From Hippopus hippopus (lineage: Eukaryota; Mollusca; Bivalvia; Cardiida; Cardiidae): 64,000 nt of DNA. This document shows positions 52,923-63,639 of this stretch, one piece after another (position 1 is the first letter of the stretch; each line of letters begins with the position of its first letter). A program made the translations under genes and the position numbers. Below the pieces are notes generated by a model. That model was not told where the DNA came from and made no database searches. It saw only the letters and a list, made by a program, of their open reading frames with translations. The DNA is taken from contig OX328096.1 in assembly GCA_946811185.2 (NCBI GenBank), positions 20,525,881 to 20,589,880 on the forward strand. Reading direction: 5' to 3'.

Positions 52923-53214
52923 TTTTTAATTCTGTTTTTTAATTCCCATAATATTTTCATGATGGAAATGAGTACATGTACAAGCATTGCTTTTGTGTGT
53001 CTGAAGGGTGAAATGGGGGACTAATGAATTCAGTCAAATGAAAGTTAGTATTAAAGGTGTCATAATGACATTGCTGGTCCACTAAACAGTACTAATTAAG
53101 AGATCAGTTTTCAGCAAATGTTAGGCAGTGACAGAAAAAATACTCCAGCCTACTTACTTGAATCATTTTTCACAGCGTTTAACCTCCACTCAGAAAAATT
53201 GGTTTCTGATTCAT

Positions 53215-53800
53215 TTCCTTACCACAAACTTTAGACTCATCCCTATTGAAAACATTTACAGAAGACACAGTAGCTTTAATTTGGTTAAAATGATAAGGTT
53301 CATATTTGAAAGGTTAGAATAATATTATGGGAAAAGAAGAAAATGCTTGTTGCCAGCATTTTCTCCATTTCCCACCATTTCCGGCAATGTTTCGACAGTT
53401 AGTTTCCTCAAGGTTTGTTAAAAAACTGGATTATTTCCTTATTATTAAAGGAAAAGATGTTTCCTACCCTATTAAAAAAAAAAGATTAATCGAGCTTCAA
53501 ATGAATTTTGTTGTCTGCAAAATTAATGCTTCCAATTTTGTCTAGTCCCAAATTTTGTCAATTGGTAAAGAGTTAACCCTTTACTAGACGATCAAACTTT
53601 GGACTAGACCAAAATTGAGAGCATTTGCAGATGACAAATGTTACTAAAATGATAATTTCTGTCTTTGCTAGGGTAGAAAACATGGTCAGAAAAGGAGAAA
53701 ATGATGGTTACCAGCATTTTCTGCTTTTCCCACAATGTTTTCAAAAGTCTCTTTTTTTCTCAGTTTGGTTAAATGTCATGATTGTTTGGTAAAGAGTTAA
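53215..53800. mobile_element. Family A cluster: minus copy, plus half copy, minus copy
   Basis: 53215-53445 minus, decayed, with a duplicated stretch near CCCACCATTTCC; 53446-53576 right half of a plus copy (GTTGTCTGCAAAATTAATGC, AATTGGTAAAGAGTTAA); 53573-53800 minus copy with shared TTAA 53573-53576, centre GGTTACC, ending AAAGAGTTAA. Confidence 0.72.
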
Positions 53801-54122
53801 AGCGCAATTCAGCTGATACTTCAAACAGGCAGACTAAAAAAAGATCAAACAGATAGTTGACAAATTTGTATCTTCTTCAATCACCTTCCAGCTCAAAGGC
53901 CAGATCAATTTTTTTGTGGATATGGGTGATAAAATACCTGTTGAAACTATACGAAGCGCCTTTATGGCTTTTTGAGTAGAAATTCGCATAAAATCAATGT
54001 CTTTAAAAATCACTTTGGAATAATTTTTGGTTTATTTGAATTTCCATGATCACTTGGTAGATCACAAAAGGCCACTGCACTCAGGTTACAAAAAATTGTT
54101 TTTGATATTTTGCCTGTAATCT

Positions 54123-54299
54123 TTAACTCTTTACCACACAATTCTGTCTTTTGACAGCCTCAAGGAGGAAGCCTTTTGAAAAAATTGTTTTCTACCTTTA
54201 CAAAGACAATCCTGTCATAAAAGACATAAGTAGTTTTGTTGTCAGCATATGCTTTTTGTTTGGATTATTCTGTAATTTCAGCAATTTGTGAAGGGTTAA
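54123..54299 (+). mobile_element. Family A MITE with the hairpin precisely lost
   Basis: TTAACTCTTTACCACACAAT to GAAGGGTTAA, only 177 bp. GCCTTTTGAAAAAATTG is followed at once by TTTTCTACC: the region normally holding both hairpin halves is absent while both arms and both TTAA sites remain. Confidence 0.78.
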
Positions 54300-54461
54300 T
54301 GCAGCAGTTTTTTATACGGATTAGTCTTCCATACTTTAGAACAATCATCACAGTTTTCAGTTTTGTTTCATTTTGATGAAAATACATGTATATCAAAGAA
54401 ATGTAATATTAACTGTGCAAATTGAATCTTTTGGTCACAGACTTTCTTAGCTATTTTCCAA

Positions 54462-54622
54462 TCCTTGATAGCTCAGTCGGTAGCGTACAGGTCTTGAGAA
54501 CAGGGGGTTGCTGGTTCGATTCCCAGCTTGGCCAATTTCTTTCAGAGGATTGATGATAATCAGTGGATTCCAGGGTCAGGGATTCATTCCTCTCTCACCA
54601 CTGACCATTGTCTGGATGGTTA
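54462..54622 (+). mobile_element. tRNA-derived SINE head, truncated
   Basis: A box TAGCTCAGTCGG (54469-54480) and B box GGTTCGATTCC (54513-54523) in good tRNA spacing, then body to ATGGTTA, where it joins a family A half. Confidence 0.75.
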
Positions 54623-54710
54623 CCAGCATTTTCTCCTTTAATCACAATGTTTTCAAAAGGCTTTTTTTTTTCTAGGTCATTAAAATTAGGGATGTGTAGT
54701 AAAGGGTTAA
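54618..54710 (-). mobile_element. Family A right half fused to a SINE
   Basis: Starts at GGTTACCAGCATTTTCTCC, the palindrome centre, and ends GTAAAGGGTTAA. The upstream SINE carries ATGGTTA at the same point, so the junction shares GGTTA. Confidence 0.75.
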
Positions 54711-54806
54711 TCTGTCTATTGTGAACTTTTCGGACATTTCATTTTCAAGACTCATGCTCTAATAAGCATCAACAAGATAGTTACTGTCAAAAAGATTGTC
54801 CTTGTA

Positions 54807-55012
54807 TAGTCCTTTACTACGCAATCCTGAATTTTAAAAGCCTGTGGAAGAAGGTTGTGGAAAATGTTGAAAAAGGAGAAAATGCTGGTAACAAGCATTT
54901 TCTCCTTTTCCCACAATACTTTCCACCCTATTACAGACAAATTTTGTGAGCCACCTTTGTCTGCAAATACCTGAACTTGGACAAGTTAAAAAATTTTGTA
55001 GTCAAGTATTAA
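54807..55012 (+). mobile_element. Family A MITE
   Basis: TCCTTTACTACGCAATCC start, GAAAAAGGAGAAAATGC with GGTAACAAGC, ends GTCAAGTATTAA. The right arm lacks the AAATTTAATTTG segment. Confidence 0.75.
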
Positions 55013-55171
55013 TTAAAAGAGTGCAATCTCGATATGAAGACTATTGCTCTAATAAGCATCCACAAGATGGTCACTGTCAATTAGGGTATTCAGCAGATTT
55101 ATTTTGATTCTGCAGGTGACTGAGCACCCAATTAGTTTCTGATCTAGTTCTTTTTTGTATTAAACTGTATC

Positions 55172-55830
55172 TCTAAACCCTTTATCAAACTCCCGTTTTA
55201 ACAACCCTAAAGAGGACAGCTTTTGAACATTGCTGGAACAGCAGAAAACGCTGGTAACCAGTTTCTTCTCCTTTGCCTTCAATGTTTTCTACCATTTCAA
55301 AGGTAGAACTTTATCATCTTTTGAGCTACATTAAACACTTTTTCTTCTGCAAATGTTTGCTGAGTTTGGTGGAGGTTAAAATTTTTTCATTTGGTAAATA
55401 GGTAACATATCATTATCTTTTAGAACCTGAAGAAGAGGATTTGTGAAAACATTGTGGAAAAAACATGGTGGAAAAAAAAAAAATGCTGGTTACCACTATT
55501 TTTTTCTTACTTCTTTGTATAATGTTTTCTATTGAAAAATGCTATTATTTGAGCTGTTTTTATTTTGTTCTCTGTTAACGTTTTCAACTTGGAGAAGTCT
55601 TAGATTTTTGATTAACATATCTTGTAAAGAGTAACTGTTTTTTATACGATACTAAGGCCTTGATTTTTTTAGAAGGGGATCACTGTCAGTTTTCTTCCCA
55701 TTACCACACAGACACAAAATTTTTGTATCAGTTGTGTAGAGTCAACTTTAGGAATATCATGACAAAAGTAGAAAAAACCCAATGCAAGCACTGACTGCTC
55801 CTTTTCCATTAAGTCTTCTATACTTTTTTA
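55172..55830 (+). mobile_element. Three weathered family A copies in the same orientation
   Basis: 55172-55405 (CCCTTTATCAAACTCCC; hairpin eroded), 55418-55634 (core GTGGAAAAAACATGGTGG, a local duplication) and about 55690-55830 (arms barely readable). Divergence from the consensus and from each other suggests old insertions. Confidence 0.55.
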
Positions 55831-55876
55831 GATAACCTTTTCCTTTTGTTTTCTTTTGCTCACAATCTGGCTTCTG

Positions 55877-56339
55877 TTCAACCCTTTGCTCCACACAATC
55901 CCAAGTGTTAACGAATGTTTAACAGATAGAGGGCTTTTGAAAACATTGTGGGAAAAGCAGAAAATGCTGGTAACCAGCATTTTCTCCTTTTTCCCATAAT
56001 GTTTTCAACTCAGTCAAAGGTAAGATCCATCATTTAACCCTTTACCAAACAATCCCTTGTTTTCACGACCCTGAGGAGGAGGCCTTTTTGAAAACCTTGT
56101 GGGAAAAGGAGAAAATGCTGGTAACCAGCATTTTCTCCATTTCCCACAATGTTTTCTACCCTGTGAAAAGACTTAAGTGCATTTGTACAACTTTTGAATT
56201 TGTTGTCTGCAGATGCTTTCAATTTGGAATAGTCTAAAATTTTGTCGTTTGGTAAAGAGTTAAGCCAACTCTGATTTGTGGTTTGCAAATGCTTTGTAAT
56301 TGGAAAGGTCTAAAATTTTATCATTTGGTAAGGAATTAA
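55877..56339 (+). mobile_element. Family A MITE (host copy) interrupted by another family A MITE
   Basis: Left part 55877-56037 (CCCTTTGCTCCACACAATCC, hairpin with GGTAACC) ends GATCCATCATTTAA. The right part resumes at 56264 with GCCAACTCTGATTTGTGG and ends GGTAAGGAATTAA at 56339. Joined at one TTAA it matches the consensus CATCATTTGAGCCAC, with TTGA having become TTAA and so created the target. Confidence 0.85.
56034..56263 (+). mobile_element. Family A MITE nested in a family A MITE
   Basis: 230 bp from TTAACCCTTTACCAAACAAT to GGTAAAGAGTTAA, hairpin with GGTAACC. TTAA flanks both ends, and the host copy needs only one, so this insertion is direct evidence for TTAA duplication on insertion. 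Confidence 0.9.
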
Positions 56340-56405
56340 GATGAGTTTTACAGTAGTGTATTATGGTAACAAGTTTGTGTATAATCATGAAATAGGACTG
56401 AAACC

Positions 56406-56612
56406 TTTTGGGCATCAAATAAACCTAACAGACATTTTTAGTTTAGAAATAAAACTCAAATAATTGCAATTTTAAGGTTACTTTTGGTAAGAATGTCTCA
56501 GCCCAGTGGACAGTGTAGACCGAAGATCAGACTGCACATTTTGTGCAGTCTAATCTTCATCTACACTGGCCTCAAAAGCGATAACAGTTGTGAAAGGTGC
56601 TTTAAGGGTTAA
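56406..56612 (+). mobile_element. Family E MITE
   Basis: GGCATCAAATAAACC start, core AGATCAGACTGCACATTTTG with TGCAGTCTAATCTTC, ends GGTGCTTTAAGGGTTAA. Same subfamily as 39164-39376. Confidence 0.7.
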
Positions 56613-57079
56613 TTACAGAACGGCTAGTTCTTTCTTTGTTGAAACAAATGCATTAGTTGGAGTCAAAGATATTCATTTGCTAGTTTTTACAGACTTCTAG
56701 ACCACAGTACCAGGAAAACAAAATTTGGACCAAAGCAGAGGAAAATTGTAAACACCCACTTTGACTTTTTGCTAAAGAATCGTGTTTTTGTGTATATTTT
56801 TGCATTTTATTTTTATTAGTTCCTCTTGAACACAGAGTAAATTGGGCTTGTTTATACGATTGCTCTCTGTTTCCTATCCATTAAAATTTTGTCGGCCTGT
56901 CCATTTGTATTTTCATAAGATATATTATTGATTATAATGATATCAATGAAGAGAGAGCTTTATGAAAATTTTAAACTAAATGTCGAAATGCTCAATCAAG
57001 GCTCTATCTTTTTCAACATAAAGTTAGAAGAAGTATAGTATGACAGCAATATTTTGTCACTTGGCAAGAAAATATATAA
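56613..57079. other. Nothing recognised
   Basis: AT-rich; no repeat hallmark or ORF. Confidence 0.4.
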
Positions 57080-57336
57080 TACATGCTTTGTGAAAAAGGG
57101 GTTTAATGTATCTGCAAAAGTATCAATCCATGTTAGCCTGCCCAGTCTGTGAAGGCTGACATGGGTCGAAATTTTTTACAATTTGTAAATTTTTTGTATG
57201 ACAAAGGATCAGTCTCACTCACGATTTAGTATGTTGCTATGCAAAAAAGGATTTAATGGATCCATAATTATGTGATGACTGTCTTGGTATAATGCATCAT
57301 GGAGACACCTTAAACTCTATTTTTCCAGAGTGAGGC
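57080..57336 (+). mobile_element. Family B MITE
   Basis: ACATGCTTTGTGAAAAAGG to TTTCCAGAGTGAGGC. Hairpin ATCCATGTTAGCCTG/GGCTGACATGGGTC; GGATCCATAATTATGTGATG landmark kept. Confidence 0.72.
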
Positions 57337-58197
57337 TTATATGACGAAGAATGTAAATACACTAATGTTCCTTATTGACACTTATCCCTCTAATAAACAA
57401 CCAGAAGCTTTTTTGTAACTGAAAATGTGATAATCAGGCGGCTAATCCATCAATAAAGTTTTTTTTAAATCAGCTAGAGTGAACTATTAAATGGCATCTA
57501 CATAATCCTATTTACTTCAAAAATACATGTCATTAACTCCAGTAACATAAAGTAACTAATTTTGAATTATGGTCGGAGGTAAACTGGAAAGTGACTGCAT
57601 TAAATACAGCAGGTTTCTCACATGGCAATCTCTTCACTATTGGCTCTGACAAAAACCTGGACGGGCAATGTTATCATGGTCCTCAGAAAGTTCTACATTG
57701 TTTTACCTCTATTTATCGGCCCCTTTTCAGAAAATGTAATGCCAGTGGGGTGTTAAAAAGAGATAATATGGTAGATCTTTTAAACTATAGAGTATATTCT
57801 TAAACACACTTATATTATGTAGCAAGATCGAACTGAGACAAATAAGTTTCCATTATGTCATCTTTGTGAGTTCCCGTTAATGTATTGGATTGTAATCAAT
57901 GTGCTGAAGCAAGGTCACTGAATATACAAATGTCTCAGTGTAATTTTGTCAAAAAGTTACAATAATTATGTAACTCATAATACAGGCCCTATGCTATTTT
58001 GTTTTGGATGTTTACTTCATACTACAAGTGACAATATCAGTGTTGAAGAACAGAATAATTGGAGCCCCGTATAACAACCTGTAGATTCTACAGCAGACAA
58101 AATACATCATAATGCTAATGTATAAGGATCAATTTATCATACTTATCATAAATAATCCCATTTATGTAAGATCAATTTTACTTCGAAGAAACAAGAT
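57337..58197. other. Repeat-poor stretch with a less AT-rich island
   Basis: 57591-57803 has a 70-codon ORF (GFSHGNLFTIGSDKNLDG) and more balanced base use than its surroundings, but no splice sites or homology I can name. Confidence 0.35.
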
Positions 58198-58335
58198 TAC
58201 TTAACAGAGCGCTGAAAAAATCCAACAGACATTTTCTGTCTGTTATGTTATGACAAAATCAATCATTACATTAGACTCTTCCGTGGACACAAAATGTGCA
58301 GTCTGATCTGAGACCGAAACTGTCCCTTTTTTTAA
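58198..58335 (+). mobile_element. Family E MITE, decayed
   Basis: TTAACAGAGCGCTGAAAAAA start with TCCAACAGACATTTTC, then only the right hairpin half (TGTGCAGTCTGATC). Confidence 0.55.
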
Positions 58336-58346
58336 CCAGTGACTCT

Positions 58347-58488
58347 TTAACCCTATACCAGATGTCAAAATTTTAGCTTTGTCCAAATTGAAAGCATTTG
58401 CAGACGACAATTTCAATAATTGTCTCAGATAATGCAACTTTTCTTTTCCAGGGTCGTTAAAAGTCGGCATTGTGTGGTAAATGGTTAA
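58347..58488 (-). mobile_element. Family A MITE with the hairpin deleted
   Basis: 142 bp, TTAACCCTATACCAGATG to GTGGTAAATGGTTAA. Compared with 50207-50435 it lacks about 85 bp spanning the whole hairpin; TTTTCTTTTCCAGGGTCG marks the join. Both termini are intact. Confidence 0.8.
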
Positions 58489-58982
58489 AACAGTTTTAAA
58501 ATTGCAATATCTGCATATTTTTTACTGATAGGTAATGTTCATCTAAATTATTTAGCATTTAAACAGTTTTAATAATTAGGATGTGCTGAGAATTATAATA
58601 TGAGGTAATCAACTTTCCAAGCATCAGGTAAGATGAATACACCACAATAACAGAATTTATGTTTCATCATATATACAATGATTTGTAGATATTTGAATTA
58701 TAAATTATATTTTTGCGTTTATTAAACCCAGAGGCAGCCATAAACATTGTTTGATTACAGGATTCATCCATTGTGGGAAGGCATAATTATATATTTCATT
58801 ATTTCCTTGTGAGAACTGATGCATTTCAGTCTATGAAAAAAAAATTTCTAGCTGTTAAGTGAAAAACAGCATTTTGCCTGGATCCAAAGAGCACAACTGA
58901 AATCATAGTAAAATAGCTGCTAAAGTTAAGAAATGGACGTTTTCAATGGGTCGAAAACTCCCAAGATATTTTGATTTGGTTA

Positions 58983-59193
58983 TCTCTCAAGATAATGTAG
59001 ACCCCCAAGAAAGACGCATTATGAAAAAATGTAGGGAAAAGGAGAAAATGCTGGTAACCAGCATCTTCTCCTTTTTCCCACAATGTTTTTTATTCTTTTA
59101 CAAATGAATTCCATCACTTCAGCCCTACTCAATTTGTCTGGGAATGCTTTCAATTTGGAGAAGTCTAGAATTTTGTCATCTGGTTAGGGTTAA
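58983..59193 (+). mobile_element. Family A MITE
   Basis: Left terminus eroded; core GTAGGGAAAAGGAGAAAATG with GGTAACCAGC; ends GGTTAGGGTTAA. Confidence 0.75.
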
Positions 59194-59285
59194 TCATATT
59201 GAAAAATATCTAAAATTATCCGAACTCACTGCTCAGAGTTTGGGGCTTTCATGAAGTATATAGGTGTCATGAAAGTAAAGTTTCC

Positions 59286-59304
59286 GGGGGGGGGGGGGGG
59301 GGGG
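59286..59304 (+). repeat. Poly-G run, 19 bases
   Basis: Uninterrupted G between TTTCC and TTACG. Other homopolymers: 14 C at 5050-5063 and 14 G at 62587-62600. Confidence 0.95.
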
Positions 59305-59312
59305 TTACGTCT

Positions 59313-59432
59313 TTAACCCTTTACCAAATAATCTCATTTTCAATGGACCTGAGAAAGAAGGCTTCTTGTAACCAGCATTTTCTCTTTTTCCCGCCACAAC
59401 GTTTTTTGTCCTTTCAAAGACATTCTGCACAG
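59313..59432 (+). mobile_element. Family A MITE, truncated and fused to family E
   Basis: TTAACCCTTTACCAAATAAT start. It jumps from GAAGGCTTCTTG to TAACCAGCATTTTC (left hairpin half deleted), and after CTTTCAAAGACA gives way to CTGCACAGTCTAGC of family E. Confidence 0.65.
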
Positions 59433-59555
59433 TCTAGCTTGATTTATACTGTCTGCATAAGTAATTCAACCCTGGTTTACAGCGCTGCAAGGGTAAACAA
59501 GAGAAAGTAAGTAAAACATAAGACAATGACAGTGCTCAACTCTAAGTGTGCCTGG

Positions 59556-59789
59556 ATAACCTCAATGCTTCACCACAGAATCCCAAGTTTTAACAAATCT
59601 GTGGAAAGAAGATTTGAAAACATTGTAGAAAAAGGAGAAAATGAGGGTTACCAGCATTTTCTCCTTTTTCCACAGTGTTTTCTACCCTTTCAAATAGAAA
59701 AATCATCCCTTGAGCTTCATTCAATTTGTTGTCTGCAGATGCTTTCAATTTGGTTGGGTGTAAAATTTTGCTGTTTGGTAATGAGGTAA
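59556..59789 (+). mobile_element. Family A MITE
   Basis: CACCACAGAATCCCAAG start, core GTAGAAAAAGGAGAAAATG with GGTTACC (reversed centre base, by mutation or hairpin inversion), ends TGGTAATGAGGTAA. It adjoins a family E copy that begins at the same GTAA. Confidence 0.78.
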
Positions 59790-59963
59790 CAGGCACTTTC
59801 AGTTTAGAATTAAAGCAAAGGTAATTGCTATTTCGAGGTTGCCTTTGACCAGAATATCTCAGCAAAGCGGACAGTGAAGATCACAGTTCTTGTGCAGTCT
59901 GATTTTCGTCTTCACTGGCTGCAAAGGCAGCTGTAGTTGTGAAAGACACCATAAGGGTAAATA
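59786..59963 (+). mobile_element. Family E MITE
   Basis: Begins at the GTAA shared with the family A copy at 59556 (CAGGCACTTTCAG). The core is partly deleted; ends GACACCATAAGGGTAAA. Confidence 0.62.
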
Positions 59964-60232
59964 TATGTAGGCGGAAATGGCATACTGTGTCAATTGATGG
60001 CAATTATACCAGTGAAATACTTGTCTGCGCATAAATTTAAAGAATTATTGTATGTGAATGAGAAGCCATAATTTTCTCTGTACAATAGATATAATAATGT
60101 CATGTACAGGTGGCAATCCTGATTTATCCATGAAGATCAAAAGCACTGCAGAGCATATTTACATTCATGCTGTTATTTCAACTCATCACTTCAGACTACC
60201 TGTTTTGAGTCTCTCTACAAAATTATTTAATG

Positions 60233-60530
60233 CCCTTCATGGTAGCGCAGTTCATAGCATGCAGGTCTTGAAACCAGAGGGTCATTGGTTCTAATCCCCT
60301 ACACGGCCAATTTCTGTTGGAGGACCGATGATAGCATTATTGCGACAGAATTCATTCAGTGCTGATCATTGTGTTGAAGATGGTTAACTGAGAAAGCAGC
60401 AAATGGCTTGGAAAGAATATTGTGTGAAGTACCAGGAAAGCAATGGTTAGATGCACTAGCTGCTGGGGTATAACTGAAATGATGTTGATAAATACCCTAC
60501 AAAGAAAGAAAGAAAGAAACAAACAATCAA
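60233..60530 (+). mobile_element. tRNA-derived SINE
   Basis: A-box region GGTAGCGCAGTTCATAG, B box GGTTCTAATCC, body AAAGCAGCAAATGGCTTGG, tail ACAAAGAAAGAAAGAAAG. Confidence 0.72.
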
Positions 60531-61122
60531 AACTGAATGATTATTTTACAGCTTATGCAGTAAAGTTTTAAAATCCAACAGTTTTAAGCTCTGTTGGTTT
60601 TGAAAGAGAGGTAAAATTATAGTTGCTGTTTGTATCTGTGCTGTTGTCCTACAAAAACTTTGAAACTTTCTGTTGTTTCTGTCATTACTGAAGAAAATTT
60701 ATTTACTTCAGTCTAGTTAACTATCAAAAGATGAACCAATGGTAGTCAGGGGCAGGCAGCCCTCCAAATATTTTTGAAACTGTTATGCCTCTTCAAATTT
60801 TTAGGGTTTTTTTGTAGGGGTGGGGGCAGAGGGGTTAGACGGGTATATGGTATTAAATTGAACAGCTTCAAAAAATTCTTATTATGACTTTAAATTGTGG
60901 CGTATGCCTTTAAGCAGTTGAAAGTGTTTACTCAGGCTTTCAGAAATAACAAATTTGGCATAGTCATTCTTCTAATTGACTGTTGGCAAATATAACATTT
61001 TTCAGTCCTTTGATGGTATATGTTTAAAAATGATAGATTAGAGATGTATTACAAGTTGAAAGTTTTGGGGCCATTATACTGTTGGAGTACTTTCTGACGA
61101 TTTAAGTCTAGACAAGAGGGCA
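60531..61122. other. Nothing recognised
   Basis: A G-rich patch (GTAGGGGTGGGGGCAG, about 60815-60830) is the only feature. Confidence 0.4.
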
Positions 61123-61349
61123 TTAACTCTTTACCAGACAACAAAATTTTAAACTCCGTCAAATTGAAAATATGTGCAGTTGATAAATGAAATGTGGCTT
61201 AAATGAATGCATTTAACTTTGAAATGGTAGAAAAGATTGTGGGAAAAGGAGAAAATGCTGGTTATGACCATTTTCTCCTTTTCCTGCAATCTTTTCAAGA
61301 GACTTTCTTCTTGGGTTTGCTAAAATTTGAGATTGTTTGGTAAAGGGAG
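61123..61349 (-). mobile_element. Family A MITE
   Basis: TTAACTCTTTACCAGACAAC start, core GTGGGAAAAGGAGAAAATGC with centre GGTTATGACC, ends GGTAAAGGGAGGAA. Confidence 0.8.
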
Positions 61350-61589
61350 GAAGATGTATAAACAGTGGATTGAGAGGGTATATGTGACTGTTGATAATAT
61401 TTATTGCAAACATAGGTCTAGGTTGATCCACTTTTATTTGTATCAATGATATTGCTCAAGGAAAGTTTTTTGAGGGTTGATAGACTGATTATTTTCTTTT
61501 ATATATTTATTTTACATTGATTGAGAAACAAGTTCTTTCATCTTATACTAATCTCTTGATTCTACTTCATGGGAACTACACCAGTGCTT

Positions 61590-61700
61590 GCGCCGAATAT
61601 GTGGGCCAATGAATAGTTCCAAGTTGACACCCTCTCCCAGGTGTCGAACTGACATGACCTTATGATTGTGAGGCCCATGCTTTACCTCACTTCAACCAAC
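61590..61700 (-). mobile_element. tRNA-like SINE head, reverse
   Basis: Minus strand: TGAAGTGAGGTAAAGCATGG (A-box region) and CAGTTCGACACC (B box), 40-odd bases apart as in tRNAs. The body is short or absent. Confidence 0.5.
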
Positions 61701-61784
61701 ACTACACATAGACTGATTGAAGTTTTATGCTACTTTCAAAATTCTGTTAGTGGTATCGTGGCAATAGCTGCATCTTCATGTATA

Positions 61785-61945
61785 TCCTGGGTTTCACCAG
61801 TACTTAGAAAAGGGCTCTGAGGTGTCTTACCCGAGGACACTTCCGTGTTTAACCCATCACTTTGAGTGAGAATCAAAGATGTGGCCTCTAGGTTCAGAAT
61901 GCCACTCCTTCACTTAACTGAGTGATGCAGGACCTCTTTTTGAGA
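61785..61945 (-). mobile_element. Second SINE family, reverse
   Basis: Shares with 3391-3545 the region reading TCCTGGGTTTCACCAGTACT and CTCTGAGGTGTCTTACCCG on the plus strand. The head ends at GGTCCTGC on the minus strand. Confidence 0.6.
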
Positions 61946-62112
61946 GAGACAGAAGCTGAGGGGTAGAGTCTCAGCCTCTGATGTCAGAGGTTTCAGGTGC
62001 GGCCCTGGGTAGGGTCAGCCTTTAGAACTAAGACGTCCCTGCTCATGGCAATTTGCATTCATCCTGTTGTAACTCTGTTCCAGATGAAAAAGAAAAAAAT
62101 TACAACCCTGTT

Positions 62113-62375
62113 TCCCTCCAGGAAGTATTTGCAAATGATAAATTACCGTACTTAAATGATACGTCCTTGCGAGCATAAAAAATCTTTCAAGTATAGCAGA
62201 AAATGCTAGTTCTGCTTGTAACAAACCTGAAGAAGGCTTTTAAAAACAAAAACTGGTATCCAGCAGTTTTTCCTTTCAAATATCATTTCTACCCTTCCAA
62301 AAACAAATTCCATCATTTGAGTGACATTATCTTACTTGTTGTCTGCAAATGCTGTCATTGAGGGTAACTTTTTTT
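62113..62375. mobile_element. Two family A halves in opposite orientation
   Basis: 62113-62218: minus left half (GAAGTATTTGCAAATGAT, CAGAAAATGCTAG). 62219-62375: plus copy lacking its first 30 bp (CCTGAAGAAGGCTTTTAAAA to GTCTGCAAATGCTGTC). The breakpoint is again near a hairpin centre. Confidence 0.6.
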
Positions 62376-62561
62376 GTCTGAGCTAACAACACAGAGGATA
62401 TACTTGTAGTATGCAGCGGAAATTAGAAACTGGTTTACAATAAGAATATCGGTTGTGAAACAGATTTATGAAAAAATTCTTATACCATTGTTAGGCATCA
62501 ATTATCATTTCAAGGGGTAATAGCCACAAAAATAAATGTTCTTTTTTTTTCAATATCGTTT

Positions 62562-62732
62562 TATTGTGCTCCCCAGAAGAAATTTCGGGGGGGGGGGGGG
62601 ATATAGTTGCTGCATTGTCTGTGGGTCCCTCAGTGTGGCTGTGTGTTCCTCTGTGCACCTGTAATTTCATTCCTGTGCTATTTTTATAGCTACTGGATGG
62701 AATTCAACAAAACTTATGGGAAGCTTCCCGGC
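62562..62732 (+). mobile_element. HINE-like 5' fragment with a poly-G run
   Basis: CCAGAAGAAATTTC, then 14 G (62587-62600), ATATAGTTGCTGCATTG and GTGGGTCCCTCAGTG: a 5' block of the kind that precedes 'GTCCGTCC' minisatellites. It ends at a family A copy. Assignment by resemblance only. Confidence 0.45.
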
Positions 62733-62959
62733 CTAACTCTTTACCACATGACAAAAAATTAGACTTGTCGAAACTGAAAGCATTTGCAGATGACACTTTA
62801 AATGTTGTTTAAATGATGGAAATTGACTTTGAAAGGGTAGAAAATTGGGGGAACATGAGAAAATGCTTTTTTCCAGCATTTTCTCCTTTTCCCACAATGT
62901 TTTCAAAAGGATTTTCCTTGAGGGTTGTTAAAACTCGTGATTGTGTGGTAAAGAGTTAA
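62733..62959 (-). mobile_element. Family A MITE
   Basis: CTCTTTACCACATGACAAAA start; left hairpin half decayed, right half intact; ends GGTAAAGAGTTAA. It interrupts or abuts a HINE-like 5' fragment. Confidence 0.8.
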
Positions 62960-63085
62960 GCCCCTTCTCAGCAAGCACTTGATGGAAATTTTTTCCACTA
63001 CTGAAATATGAACAAATGAATGGTGAGCCTTGTGGTGAAAGTACATTCTACAGTCAGCTATTTCTTTGGTGAAAGAACACATTCA

Positions 63086-63274
63086 TGGTCCGTATCCACC
63101 AGCCATTCTTAAGAACATTCTTTGTCGTATTTTCCAGAATTATCTTAATTTGAAAGTAATACAGCTTCTTATTGGCTACACTAAATGGTTTAGCCAATCA
63201 GAAATTGCATTACCTTTAAATTTTGAAGATAAAGACAAAAAATGTTCTTGAGAATGGTTGGTGAATACGGGCCC
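63086..63274. mobile_element. Family C MITE, near complete
   Basis: TGGTCCGTATCCACCAGCC to GGTTGGTGAATACGGGCC, about 189 bp. Inner repeats TTAAGAACATTC/AATGTTCTTGAG and ATTGGCTACAC/TTTAGCCAATCAG. Confidence 0.75.
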
Positions 63275-63639
63275 AGGATTTTTGCATCACCTGTCCGAGA
63301 CTGATGGCTCTTGCTCTAAATAATAATGATGACCAACATTATTCCCATAGAGTACAAAACTATCTCACAGAGTGCAAAGTACACCTGAATTTGCTCTTTG
63401 GACACTGAAAGATTACAATTTTCTTTAGATGACACTCTGCTGACAGAATATACTCTGTGAAATATGTATAAGAAACAGAAATAGCCTTCAAATTGATATT
63501 TTTAAGTCAGATTATCCTATTCTGACGAAAAGTGTCCAATTAAATTGTTTACAGCTCAAAGCCTTTGAGTGGTTAATTATACTTTTCAGTTTTTTTAGAT
63601 ATAATAAAACAGATTTTTTGGTCAGACTATGCTCTTTCT

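Noticed and set aside
54462..54540. Genuine tRNA gene
   Set aside because: A and B boxes are present, but the same head-body-tail structure occurs in other SINE copies here, and the acceptor-stem pairing is poor.
57591..57803. 70-codon ORF in a less AT-rich island
   Set aside because: Composition is suggestive but no start context, splice site or recognised family supports it.
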